DNA of 64,000 nucleotides from DATARH01 sp963734125. Its GTDB lineage: Bacteria > Pseudomonadota > Alphaproteobacteria > ATCC43930 > CGMCC-115725. Position 1 is the first letter of the stretch, and every line of letters starts with the position of its first letter. Positions 43,687-52,624 of the stretch are shown here, in pieces. The notes under the pieces were generated by a model. It saw only the letters and a program-made list of their open reading frames with translations. It searched no databases and was not told the DNA's origin. The DNA is taken from NCBI GenBank assembly GCA_963734125.1, contig CAVTGB010000035.1:1-64000 (forward strand), read 5' to 3'. Made by a program: the position numbers and the translations under genes.

Positions 43687-44892
43687 ATGGACTTCGACAA
43701 TTTCTTCAAGGCGCGCGTGGATGCGCTCCACGCCGAGGGGCGCTATCGGGTCTTTGCCGATCTGGAGCGGCGTTGCGGCCAGTTCCCTCGTGCCTTCGAT
43801 CATCGCATCGGCGCCGAGGTCACGGTGTGGTGCTCGAACGACTACCTTGGCATGGGCCAGCACCCCGTGGTGCTGGAGGCAATCGCGGCAGAGCTGCGCC
43901 GCTCCGGGGCCGGGGCCGGAGGCACCCGCAACATCTCGGGCACTGCCCACGCGCATGTCCTCCTTGAGCGCGAGCTGGCCGTCCTGCACGGGCGCGAGGC
44001 CGCGCTCATTTTCACCTCAGGTTACGTCGCCAACGACGCGGCGCTGTCGACCCTGGCCGGCAGCATGCCCGGTATGGTCGTCTTGTCGGATGCGATGAAC
44101 CACGCCTCGATGATCGCCGGCATCCGCAACAGCCGTGCCGAGCGCCTGATCTTCCGGCATAACGACACCGGGCATCTGGCCGAAATTCTCGCCGGTTTGC
44201 CGGCGGATCGGCCGAAACTCGTGTGTTTCGAGTCGGTCTATTCGATGGACGGCGACATCGCACCGATCGGGGCGATGTGCGACGTCGCCGAGCGCTACGG
44301 CGCGATGACCTATCTCGACGAGGTCCATGCGGTCGGGCTCTACGGCGCGCATGGCGGCGGCATCGCCGAGCGCGACGGCGTGGCGCACCGCCTGACCATC
44401 ATCCAGGGGACGCTCGCCAAAGCCTTCGGGGTCATGGGCGGCTATATCGCCGGCTCGGCGCTGATGGTCGATTTCCTGCGCGGCCATGCTCCGGGGTTCA
44501 TCTTCACCAGCGCGCTGCCGCCAATGCTCGCGGCCGGCGCGCTCGCCGCCGTGCGCCACCTCAGAGAGAGCCAATCCGAGCGCAGCGCGCATCAGGAGCG
44601 GGTTGCGAGCGTGAAGCGCCGGCTGACCGAAGCCGGGCTGCCGATCATGGCGAACGACAGCCACATTGTGCCGGTCATGGTGGGCGACGCCGCACTGTGC
44701 CGGACCGCGTCTGATCTCCTCCTGCGCCAGCACCAGATCTACGTGCAGCCGATCAACTACCCGACCGTGCCGCGCGGTACCGAGCGGCTGCGCCTGACGC
44801 CGACGCCCCTGCACAGCGACGCCGATATCGAGGCGCTGGTCGCCGCGCTCCGCGAGGTTTGGGAGAGCCTCACCCTGCGCAAGGTGGCGTAA
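43687..44892 (+). CDS. hemA: 5-aminolevulinate synthase
   Basis: 401 residues from ATG 43687. Condenses glycine and succinyl-CoA to ALA, the alphaproteobacterial (Shemin) entry to tetrapyrroles. Motifs: VWCSNDYLGMGQHPVVLEAI, SGAGAGGTRNISGTAHAHVL, FESVYSMDGDIAPIGAMCDV, TYLDEVHAVGLYGAHGGGIA and the PLP lysine K245 in IIQGTLAKAFGVMGGYIAG. YPTVPRGTERLRLTPTPLH is near the end. No FixK/Fnr-type box is obvious in the 97-bp gap before it. Its last 23 nt overlap the convergent fic gene. Confidence 0.97.
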   Translation: MDFDNFFKARVDALHAEGRYRVFADLERRCGQFPRAFDHRIGAEVTVWCSNDYLGMGQHPVVLEAIAAELRRSGAGAGGTRNISGTAHAHVLLERELAVLHGREAALIFTSGYVANDAALSTLAGSMPGMVVLSDAMNHASMIAGIRNSRAERLIFRHNDTGHLAEILAGLPADRPKLVCFESVYSMDGDIAPIGAMCDVAERYGAMTYLDEVHAVGLYGAHGGGIAERDGVAHRLTIIQGTLAKAFGVMGGYIAGSALMVDFLRGHAPGFIFTSALPPMLAAGALAAVRHLRESQSERSAHQERVASVKRRLTEAGLPIMANDSHIVPVMVGDAALCRTASDLLLRQHQIYVQPINYPTVPRGTERLRLTPTPLHSDADIEALVAALREVWESLTLRKVA

Positions 44893-45628
44893 CCCGTTCC
44901 AGCATCGCCACGTAGTGGTCGAGGCTCGCCGCCAGCCGCGCGCTCATAAAGCGCTGATAGGGCTTCGGGTCGCTCCGCAGTTGCTTGGCTTGCAGCGCGT
45001 CGATATAGGCCGCGCGATGTTTCGGACCGATGACAGCCGGGGGGTAGCCGGCCCGTATCAAAATGAGGTTCATTAGGAGCCGGGCGGTTCGGCCGTTGCC
45101 ATCGCTGAAAGGATGGATCGCAACGAGCCGCGCGTGAGCTGCAAAGGCGGTCTCGGGCCCGGCCGCTGCGCCGGCGAGCCACGCTGCGAGATCGCCCATC
45201 AAGGCCGGGATTTCGGCCGGCGTCGGCAGCACCAAGGGCGACCCGGCGATCGCCTGCTGGTGCCGGCTATAGCGCCCGGCCTCCTCGGGATCGACGCGCG
45301 CCTGGACAAGCCGGTGGATCTCACGGATGTCGATTTCGCGCACCCTCTCGCCAGCCGCGGCAAGCGCGCGGACAAAGTGCAGCGCATCCCGGTGGCCGAG
45401 TGCCTCGAGGTGATCCTTGAGCGGCTTTCCGCCGATCGTAATGCCTTTTTCAAGGACGATCGCGGTCTCGCTGCGGGTCAGCGTGTTACCCTCGATAGCG
45501 TTCGAGCTATAGGTCAGCTCGACGTCGTACCAGGCCGCCAGGGCATCGAGGCTTTGCGGGTTCAACGGCCGCAGCCGATCGAGCCGCGCCTTCAGTTCGC
45601 GCAGCCGCTCGCCGGCGCCGCGCGTCAT
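44870..45628 (-). CDS. Fic-domain protein (putative AMP transferase)
   Basis: 252 residues. The Fic motif HPFSDGNGRTARLLMN (near residue 170) contains the catalytic histidine and all phosphate-binding residues. Near the N-terminus, TYSSNAIEGNTLTRSE (S42...E46-G47) is the (S/T)xxxE(G/N) inhibitory helix. This makes it a class II, self-inhibited Fic enzyme that would AMPylate (or de-AMPylate) a protein target not identifiable here. It has no separate antitoxin gene. Start ATG 45628 overlaps the CDF transporter stop by 4 nt, placing it last in a pdxH-CDF-fic operon. Its 3' end overlaps hemA. Confidence 0.88.
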   Translation of the reverse strand: MTRGAGERLRELKARLDRLRPLNPQSLDALAAWYDVELTYSSNAIEGNTLTRSETAIVLEKGITIGGKPLKDHLEALGHRDALHFVRALAAAGERVREIDIREIHRLVQARVDPEEAGRYSRHQQAIAGSPLVLPTPAEIPALMGDLAAWLAGAAAGPETAFAAHARLVAIHPFSDGNGRTARLLMNLILIRAGYPPAVIGPKHRAAYIDALQAKQLRSDPKPYQRFMSARLAASLDHYVAMLERVTPPCAG

Positions 45629-46557
45629 CGCGCCCGGCTGCGGGCGGGGAAGGTCACCCGTTCCTCGATCCCTGCCGGATCCTCGTGGATGATGACCTCG
45701 GCATGCGGGAAGGCACTGGTCAACAGCGCCTCGACGGCGTCGGAAACCTCGTGTGCGCGCAACAGGTTCATCTCGCCGTCCATCTCGATATGGAGCTGGA
45801 TGAACGCGGTCGGGCCGGCGATCCGGGTGCGGATGTCGTGGACCGCGGCGACTTCGGGATGGCTCTCGGCGATCGCGCGAATGCGCGCGCGCTCGGGGTC
45901 GGGCAGCTCGCGGTCCATCAGCTGGGTCAACGAGAGGCGCGCGATCTTGACGGCGTTGTAGATGATCCACAACCCGACCGCGCCGCCGAAGATGGGGTCG
46001 AGGAGCGGGAATGAAAACGTGTGGCCGATCACCAGCGTCGCGATCACGCTGAGATTAAGAATGATGTCGCCGCGGTAATGCAGTTCGTCGGCGCCGATTG
46101 CCAAGGATCCGGTGCGGCGGACGACATGCCGCTGATAGGCGACAAGCCCGATCGTCACGACGATCGAAAACACCATAACCGCGATCCCGGCCGGCGGATT
46201 GGCGACCGGTTCGGGCGAGACCAGGCGGCGGATCGCCTCGGCCATCAAGAGGACCGCGCTGCCGATCAGAAAGGCGGACTGGCCGAGCGCCGCCAAGGGT
46301 TCCGCCTTGCCGTGGCCGAAACGGTGCTCGCGATCGGCCGGCGTCGCGGCGTGCCGGATGGCGAAGAAATTGACCAGCGAGGCGGCGGCGTCCACCAGCG
46401 AGTCGACAAGGCTCGCCAACAGCGCGACCGACCCCGTCCCGATCCAGGCGAGGAATTTGGCGACGATCAGCACCACGGCGACCGCCAGCGAGGCGGAGGT
46501 CGCGCGCAAGCGCAGGCGTTGTGCCGCCGCGGGCGCGATTATGGGGTGGTCGGTCAT
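45625..46557 (-). CDS. Cation diffusion facilitator (FieF-like Zn/Fe efflux)
   Basis: 310 residues. Six transmembrane helices: LAVAVVLIVAKFLAWIGTGS, VALLASLVDSLVDAAASLVN, FLIGSAVLLMAEAIRRLV, IAVMVFSIVVTIGLVAYQR, DIILNLSVIATLVIG and IFGGAVGLWIIYNAVKIA. Metal site A is formed by the DSLVD pair and the HYRGD pair, as in FieF. The cytoplasmic C-terminal domain (about 215-300) has VHDIRTRIAGPTAFIQLHIE and HAEVIIHEDP. It exports Zn2+, Fe2+ or similar ions. Start at ATG 46557 (MTDHPII), which overlaps the pdxH stop. Confidence 0.9.
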   Translation of the reverse strand: MTDHPIIAPAAAQRLRLRATSASLAVAVVLIVAKFLAWIGTGSVALLASLVDSLVDAAASLVNFFAIRHAATPADREHRFGHGKAEPLAALGQSAFLIGSAVLLMAEAIRRLVSPEPVANPPAGIAVMVFSIVVTIGLVAYQRHVVRRTGSLAIGADELHYRGDIILNLSVIATLVIGHTFSFPLLDPIFGGAVGLWIIYNAVKIARLSLTQLMDRELPDPERARIRAIAESHPEVAAVHDIRTRIAGPTAFIQLHIEMDGEMNLLRAHEVSDAVEALLTSAFPHAEVIIHEDPAGIEERVTFPARSRAR

Positions 46558-47162
46558 GGAAACAGGCGCTCCTTGCGCCATGCCTTGCCCTCGGTCAAGG
46601 GGCCCTCGCGGACAAACACGACCCGATCATGCAGCCGAAACGGCCGCTCCTGCCAGAACTCGATCCGTTCGGGGCTAACCCGAAACCCGGACCAGCTCGC
46701 CGGCCGTGGCACGGCCGGCCGCTCCGCGTATTGCCGGGTGAAATCGAGGAAGCGCTGTTCGAGCGCCGCGCGGCTTTCGAGCAGGCGCGACTGCTCGGAG
46801 GCCCAGGCGCCGATCTGGCTGTCGCGCGGCCGCGTTCTGAAATAGGCATCGGCATCGTCCGCGCCGACGAGCGCGACGGTGCCCTCGATGCGGATCTGCC
46901 GGGCGATCGACTTCCAGTGCATGCACAGTGCCGCGTGCGGGTTAATAAACAGCTCGGTGGCCTTGCGGCTTTCCAGATTGGTGTAGAAGACAAAACCGTT
47001 GGCGTCCGCGCCCTTGAGCAAGACCGCGCGCAGCGACGGCAGCCCGCCCGTCGTCGCGGTGGCGAGCATTATCGTCTCGGCGAGCGGCTCCTTTGTTGCC
47101 GCGAGCGCGAACCACCGCGCAAACGGCGCGAAGGGTTCCTCCTCGGCGATGTCGTCGGTCAT
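46554..47162 (-). CDS. pdxH: Pyridoxamine 5'-phosphate oxidase
   Basis: 202 residues. FMN enzyme converting PNP/PMP to PLP. Blocks: EPFAPFARWFALAATKEPLA, TATTGGLPSLRAVLLKGADA, FVFYTNLESRKATELFINPH, ALCMHWKSIARQIRIEGTVA, then SEQSRLLESRAALEQRF and the C-terminal WSGFRVSPERIEFWQERPFR with LHDRVVF. All are standard for the family. First gene of the pdxH-CDF-fic run. The end (WRKERLFP) is the normal 'RLxP' terminus. Confidence 0.96.
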   Translation of the reverse strand: MTDDIAEEEPFAPFARWFALAATKEPLAETIMLATATTGGLPSLRAVLLKGADANGFVFYTNLESRKATELFINPHAALCMHWKSIARQIRIEGTVALVGADDADAYFRTRPRDSQIGAWASEQSRLLESRAALEQRFLDFTRQYAERPAVPRPASWSGFRVSPERIEFWQERPFRLHDRVVFVREGPLTEGKAWRKERLFP

Positions 47163-47188
47163 CCTGCGCAGGCCTCCGTGGCGCTTCC

Positions 47189-48568
47189 CTACTCCGACCC
47201 GATGCCGTCGGCAACCGCCCTCACCGGCGGATTACCGGCCGGCACCGCCGCCGGGGCGTTGATCTCGGCCACCAGCACCGCCAGCGTCACCCGCATCGCC
47301 GCGGCCTCCGCCTTGACGATCCGCTCCATCGCCGGCGCGACCTGCACCTGCCACGGCGCCAGCGGCCGAGCGCGCCAGCTGCCGGCAAGCGGCAGGCCGA
47401 GCGCGAGATAGAGGTCGTGCAGCGTGGCGGTCTCCGGGCTCCACCCCAGCACCCAGTCCCCGGATTGGGTTGGCGCGGTAAATCCGGCGCGCGCGAGACG
47501 TTGAAGATGCTCGTCGACGACCGAGGTGGCGACCCCAAGCTCATTTGCCAGCGACGAGATGCTACAGCTTGCGCCGCGCCGCTGTGCCCGTGCCAGGATG
47601 GCGATCAGAGCGAGGCTGAAGCCAAGCCGCACCCCGCCGCTGGTGAGCTGGGTCAGCCGTTCGTCGATCCGCCAGGTCGGCAGATTTGCCGCCACCACAG
47701 CGCCGAGCAGCACCGCGAGCCATGACACGTACATCCATAACAGGAAAATCGGGATGGCGGCGAGTGCGCCATAGACGGTCTGGTAGGACGACATCGCGCC
47801 GATGTAGATCCCGAAGCCGATTTTGAGGATCTCGATCGCGATCGCCGCCACCGTCGCGCCAACGGCGCCATCACGCCAACGCACGGCGCAATTGGGGATG
47901 ATGCAGTAAAGCAGCGTGCAGGCGATCAGCTCCAACAGCCACGGCACGAAGCGCACGAGGAAATGCGGCCAGAAGCTGGCGAATAGGGCAAGCGCCTGCG
48001 GATCGAGGCCGGCGCGGCGGGCGGCGGTATCGAGATAGGTCGACAGCGTGAGGCTCATGCCCACAAGGAGCGGCCCGAGCGTAATCAGCGTCCAGTAGGC
48101 GACGATCCGCTGGCTCCAGGGCCGCGGCATCGTCACCCGCCACAGCGCATTCAGCTGATCCTCGACCGTCACCAAGAGGAGAACGCCGGTTCCGGCGATG
48201 CCGACGATGCCGATCGCCGTGGTCTGGGCCGCCAACTCGGCAAAATACTGGAACCACCACGCCGCCTGCTCGCTGATCTGCGGCACGAAATTGCGGAAGA
48301 CGAGCGACAGCAGCTCCTGCCGCACCGCGGCGAAATTGGGGAACGCCGAGAGGATGCCAAGGGCAATGACCCCGAGCGGCACCAGCGACACCAGCGTCGT
48401 ATAGCTGAGTGCGCCCGACGCCGCAAAGCAGCCGTCGCGACTGAAGCGATGCAACGCATATCGGCAGAAGGTACGCGTCGCCGCGAGCTTTTCCTGCAGC
48501 ATGCTGGTGCCGGCATTGCTGCCGACCGGAGCACCGCCCCGCGTAGCGCGGTCGTGGGCTTGCTGCAT
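47189..48568 (-). CDS. YihY/BrkB family inner-membrane protein with C-terminal winged-helix-like part
   Basis: 459 residues. Membrane part (about 30-310) with six hydrophobic segments and family motifs: FAASGALSYTTLVSLVPLGV, GIAGTGVLLLVTVEDQLNAL, YWTLITLGPLLVGMSLTLST, IIPNCAVRWRDGAVGATVAA and SYQTVYGALAAIPIFLLWMY. The soluble end (about 325-410) looks like a winged helix: LIAILARAQRRGASCSISSL, ANELGVATSVVDEHLQRLAR. The family was once called RNase BN in error; its function is not established. Start ATG 48568; alternative starts lie 20-25 codons further in. Divergent from the peptide ABC operon. Confidence 0.85.
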   Translation of the reverse strand: MQQAHDRATRGGAPVGSNAGTSMLQEKLAATRTFCRYALHRFSRDGCFAASGALSYTTLVSLVPLGVIALGILSAFPNFAAVRQELLSLVFRNFVPQISEQAAWWFQYFAELAAQTTAIGIVGIAGTGVLLLVTVEDQLNALWRVTMPRPWSQRIVAYWTLITLGPLLVGMSLTLSTYLDTAARRAGLDPQALALFASFWPHFLVRFVPWLLELIACTLLYCIIPNCAVRWRDGAVGATVAAIAIEILKIGFGIYIGAMSSYQTVYGALAAIPIFLLWMYVSWLAVLLGAVVAANLPTWRIDERLTQLTSGGVRLGFSLALIAILARAQRRGASCSISSLANELGVATSVVDEHLQRLARAGFTAPTQSGDWVLGWSPETATLHDLYLALGLPLAGSWRARPLAPWQVQVAPAMERIVKAEAAAMRVTLAVLVAEINAPAAVPAGNPPVRAVADGIGSE

Positions 48569-48829
48569 GTCGTCCCTATACGACCGATTTCGCCTGCTTC
48601 ACAAGCGCCGCGGGCGCGATCTCGCCGATTGCCGACGCGGGGAGCCCCGAGAGGTGCCACGAACCGCTGGAAGGGTAAACGCTTCCGCCTCCTACCCGTC
48701 CGGCGTCCGGATCCGCCCGCCGGCGCCGCTCCCACTCGCCGGAACGGTCGTAATCCGCTCGACAATTCGGTGAAGATTACGGGATGCCGGAAATTCAAAC
48801 CACCGGGAGGAGCGCGCCCGGCGCCGGCG

Positions 48830-48858
48830 TTGACACTGCCCCCCGCCCCCGTTACCAA
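48830..48858 (+). promoter_or_regulatory. Putative sigma-70 promoter of the peptide ABC operon
   Basis: TTGACA at 48830-48835 matches the -35 consensus, followed after 17 nt by TACCAA (48853-48858) as a weak -10. The start codon is about 37 nt downstream and has a good ribosome site (gggagga, 48880-48886). The rest of the 326-bp divergent gap shows no gene. A cggcgtccggatccgcc motif near 48700 resembles a tRNA T-arm, but no tRNA can be folded around it. Confidence 0.45.
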
Positions 48859-48894
48859 CGGCGGCAACGCCAGAACAAGGGAGGACGAATCCAC

Positions 48895-49899
48895 TTGCCG
48901 CCGCTTCTCGAAGTAAGGGATCTGCACACCGAGTTCCGCACCGGTGCAGGGATCGTGCGGGCGGTGGACGGCGTCTCCTATACCGTCGATCCCGGCGAAA
49001 CGGTCGCGATCGTCGGGGAAAGCGGGTCGGGCAAATCTGTCGGGAGCGCTGTCGCTCCTGCGCCTTATCCCGAACCCGCCCGGGCGGATCACCCACGGGC
49101 AGATCCTCTTTGCCGGCCGCGATCTGATGGGGCTGTCGGAGGAGGAGATGCGCCAGGTGCGGGGTGGCGACATCGGTATGGTGTTCCAGGAACCGATGAC
49201 CTCGCTCAATCCCGTCCTGACGATCGGGCGCCAGATCACCGAGACGATCGAGCAGCATCGCGGCGCCGACGCCGCGGCGGCACAGCGCCGGGCGATCGAG
49301 CTTCTGGGCCTGGTCGGCATCGCCGACGCCGAGCGCCGCCTCAAGCAATACCCGCATCAGCTCTCGGGCGGCATGCGCCAGCGCATCATGATCGCGATCG
49401 CGCTGGCCTGCGACCCCAAGCTGATCATCGCCGACGAGCCGACGACCGCGCTCGACGTGACGATCCAGGCGCAGATCCTCGAGTTGATGCAGCAATTGAC
49501 CCGCCGGCTCGGCGTCGCGCTGATCATCATCACCCACAATCTCGGGGTCGTCGCCCGCTACGCCGCCCGCGTCAACGTGATGTATGCCGGCCGCATCGTC
49601 GAAAGCGGCAGCGCCACGGCGCTCTACCACGACCCGCACCATCCCTACACGATGGCGCTGTTGCACTCGGTGCCGCGGCTCGACCGCCCGCGCCAGGCCC
49701 GGCTCGACCCGATCGAGGGCCAGCCGCCCGACCTGACCCGGCTCGACCGCGGCTGCAGCGTTCCGGCCGCGCTGCCGCTTTGCCGTCGAACACTGCGCCA
49801 CCGCGCCGCCGCCGCTCGCTGCCGGCCGGCGCGCCGGGCCAGCTCGCGGCGTGCTACCGCAGCAACGATCTGGGCACGGTCGCAGGCGAGGCGGCATGA
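48895..49899 (+). pseudogene. Peptide ABC transporter ATPase (OppD/DppD-like), frameshifted
   Basis: Starts at TTG 48895 (PPLLEVRDLHTEFRTGAGIV). Walker A is VAIVGESGSGKS. One extra base near 49035-49040 then moves the frame, which continues ALSLLRLIPNPPGRITHGQI, DIGMVFQEPMTSLNPVLTIG, signature HQLSGGMRQRIMIAIALACD, Walker B LIIADEPTTALDVTIQAQIL and DPHHPYTMALLHSVPRLD. Near 49760 a further shift gives the family's cysteine motif FRPRCRFAVEHC, and a last shift restores the frame to the stop at 49899. Three changes in all. First gene of the operon; ATGA overlap with the next ATPase. Confidence 0.85.
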
Positions 49900-50894
49900 C
49901 CGCGACGGCCGGCGAAGCGGCGCCGCTCTTGCAGGTACGCGGCCTCAAGATGCACTTCCCGGTCACCGAGGGGATGATCGCGCGCCGCCATATCGGCGAT
50001 GTGAAGGCGGTCGACGGCGTCGACTTCACGATCCGCCGCGGCGAGACCCTGGGCCTCGTCGGCGAAAGCGGCTGCGGCAAGACGACGATGGGCCGCTGCA
50101 TTCTGCGTCTCGAAAAGCCGACTGCGGGCGAAATCCTCTATGACGGCGTCGACATCGCCAAGCTCGGCCGCCGGCAGCTGGTGGCGCTGCGGCGCCGCAT
50201 CCAGGTGATCTTCCAGGACCCCTACAGCTCACTCAACCCGCGCCAGAAGGTCGGCTCGATCATCGCCGAGCCGATGCGGGTGCACGGCGTCGAGCCCGAC
50301 GCCACCCGCCGCACCGCCCGGGTGCGCGAACTGTTGTCGCTGTGCGGCCTCAATCCCAATTTTGCCGATCGCTACCCGCACGAGATGTCGGGCGGCCAGC
50401 GCCAGCGGGTCGGCATCGCGCGCGCGCTCGCGCTCAACCCCGAATTCATCGTCTGCGACGAGGCGGTCTCGGCGCTCGATGTGTCGATCCAGGCCCAGAT
50501 CATCAATCTGCTCGAGGATCTGCGCGACAAGTTCAACCTGACCTATCTGTTCATCGCGCACGATCTGTCGGTGGTTCGGCATTTGTGCCAGCGCGTCGCC
50601 GTCATGTATCTCGGCCGGGTCGTCGAACTGGCCCAGTGCGACGAATTGTTCGACAACCCGCTGCATCCCTACACCTGCGCCTTGCTCGCCGCGGTGCCGG
50701 TGCCCGACCCGACGGTCGAGGCGAAGCGCGCGTTTCAGCCGGTCATTGGCGAGGTGCCGAGCCCGATCAACCCGCCGCCCGGCTGCGTCTTTCACCCGCG
50801 CTGCCCGCTCGCGGTCGCGCAGTGCCACGAGGTCCGCCCGGAACTGCGCGAATTGCGCCCGAGCCATTGGGTCGCCTGCAGCGTGGTGCAGTAG
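49896..50894 (+). CDS. Peptide ABC transporter ATPase (OppF/DppF-like)
   Basis: 332 residues, intact. PLLQVRGLKMHFPVTEGMIA, Walker A LGLVGESGCGKTTMGRCILR, Q-loop QVIFQDPYSSLNPRQKVGSI, signature YPHEMSGGQRQRVGIARALA, Walker B FIVCDEAVSALDVSIQAQII, H-loop IAHDLSVVRHL. The C-terminal oligopeptide extension is HPYTCALLAAVPVPDPTVEA and CVFHPRCPLAVAQC, with the Fe-S-like cysteines of the Opp/Dpp ATPases. Pairs with the preceding OppD-like protein. Starts at an ATGA overlap. Confidence 0.95.
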   Translation: MTATAGEAAPLLQVRGLKMHFPVTEGMIARRHIGDVKAVDGVDFTIRRGETLGLVGESGCGKTTMGRCILRLEKPTAGEILYDGVDIAKLGRRQLVALRRRIQVIFQDPYSSLNPRQKVGSIIAEPMRVHGVEPDATRRTARVRELLSLCGLNPNFADRYPHEMSGGQRQRVGIARALALNPEFIVCDEAVSALDVSIQAQIINLLEDLRDKFNLTYLFIAHDLSVVRHLCQRVAVMYLGRVVELAQCDELFDNPLHPYTCALLAAVPVPDPTVEAKRAFQPVIGEVPSPINPPPGCVFHPRCPLAVAQCHEVRPELRELRPSHWVACSVVQ

Positions 50895-50963
50895 CGCCGA
50901 CGAGCGGGTTGGAGAGGCCGCAGCCGATTTAAAGTCATGCGCGCATCCGCCGGGGGAAACACC

Positions 50964-52580
50964 GTGGACTTCGCCTACCGACTCGCCCTCGCGGCGATCC
51001 TCGCCATCGTCGCGCTTACCCTGCCCGCAACCGCCGAGGAAACGCCCAAGCGCGGCGGCACGCTGACCTACATGATCCCGGCCGATGCGCCGCCGAGCTT
51101 CGACGGCCATCGCGAAAGCACCTATGCGACGGTGCATGCGGTGGCGCCGTTCTACAGCGTCCTGATCCGGGTCAATCCCGACAACCCGTCCTCGACCACC
51201 GATCTCGTCTGCGATCTGTGCACCGCAGATGCCGACAGCCGACCGACGACGGGCCGGACCTACACCTTCAAGATCCGCGAGGGCGTCAAGTGGCATGACG
51301 GCTCGCCCCTCACCGCCGCCGATGTGGCGGCGAGCTTCAACGAGATCATCTTTCCGCCCGACCGGGGTCCTGAGCGCGCGCGTCAGCAACTACGTCGATG
51401 GTCGACAAGGTCGAGGCGCCCGATCCGACGACCGTCGTCTTCCATCTCAAGTTCGCGACCGGCGCGTTTCTGACCGCGCTCGCCGATCCCGTTCAACTGG
51501 ATCTACCAGAAGGCGATCCTCGACAAGGACCCGCACTGGTACGAGAAGAACGTGATGGGCTCGGGTCCCGTTCAAATTCGCCGGGTACGAGACCGGCCAG
51601 TCGATCAAGGGGGTGCGCAATCCCGATTATTATCACAAGGGGCTGCCCTATCTCGACGGCTTCACCGGGATCTTTGCCGCCAAGCAGGCGGTACGGGTCG
51701 ACGCGATCCGCAGCGACCGCGCCGCGATCGAGTTTCGCGGCATGCCGCCGTCGGCGCGCGACGAGCTGGTCAGGCGCTCGGCGACAAGATCACCGTGCAG
51801 GAAGGCGATTGGGACTGTCGCCAGCGCGGTGACGCCCAATCACCAGAGAAAGCCGTTCGACGATGTCAGGGTCCGCCGCGCTCTGACCCTGGCGATCGAC
51901 CGCTGGGGCGGCGCCCCGGGCCTCTCCAAGATCGCCATCGTGCAGACGGTCGGCGGCATCGTCTTTCCCGGCTCGCCGTTGGCGGCGACCAAGGCGGAGC
52001 TGGAAGCAGATGGCCGGGTATTGGCCCGACATCGAAAAGTCGCGGGCCGAGGCCAGGCGGCTGCTCAAGGAAGCGGGGGCCGAAGGGATCTCCTTCGAAC
52101 TGCTCAACCGCAATGTCGACCAGCCCTACAAATACGTCGCCACCTGGCTGATCGACCAGTGGAGCAAGATCGGGCTGCACGTGACGCAGCGGGTCGTGCC
52201 GACCGGCCCCTGGTTCGACGCGATGCGCAACGGCGATTTCGATGTCGTCGTCGAAGCCCCGGGCTACGGCATCGTCAACCCGCCGCTCGATGTGCAGAAA
52301 GTCCTGCCCGCCTCGGTCGATGCCGAGAATTACGGCCATTACGAGGACCCGACCGAGGTCGAGCTCTACGACAGCCATGCTGCACGAGACCGATCCGGCG
52401 CAAGCAGCGCGCCCTGATGCGCCGGTTCGAGACCTACGTGCTCGACGACCAGGCGCACGAGATCTGGGCGTTGTGGTGGCACCGGATCGTGCCCGTACCG
52501 CTCCTACGTGAAGGGCTTCAAGATCGCCCCGACCCATTTCATCAATCAGGATCTGGCGACGGATCTGGCTCGACAAATAG
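50964..52580 (+). pseudogene. Peptide ABC substrate-binding protein, copy 1 of 4, frameshifted
   Basis: Family 5 (SBP_bac_5) periplasmic binding protein of about 535 residues. GTG 50964 follows gggggaaa and gives the signal FAYRLALAAILAIVALTLPA. The mature part starts ETPKRGGTLTYMIPADAPPS. Other pieces are SVLIRVNPDNPSSTTDLVCD, TYTFKIREGVKWHDGSPLTA, NPDYYHKGLPYLDGFTGIFA and RRALTLAIDRW. VVPTGPWFDAMRNGDFDVVV is near the end, with the stop at 52580 after IWLDK. Many single-base insertions break it, three of them within about 40 nt near 51227-51260, where they cancel. Its closest relatives are the three genes that follow. Confidence 0.8.
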
Positions 52581-52624
52581 CGGGCCGGCGAGAACGAAGA
52601 CGAGACGGTGAACAGGGGGAAGAG

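Noticed and set aside
48670..48740. tRNA-like T-arm (cggcgtccggatccgcc) between yihY and the peptide ABC operon
   Set aside because: The loop does not match the TTCRA consensus, and no acceptor, D or anticodon arm can be folded around it.
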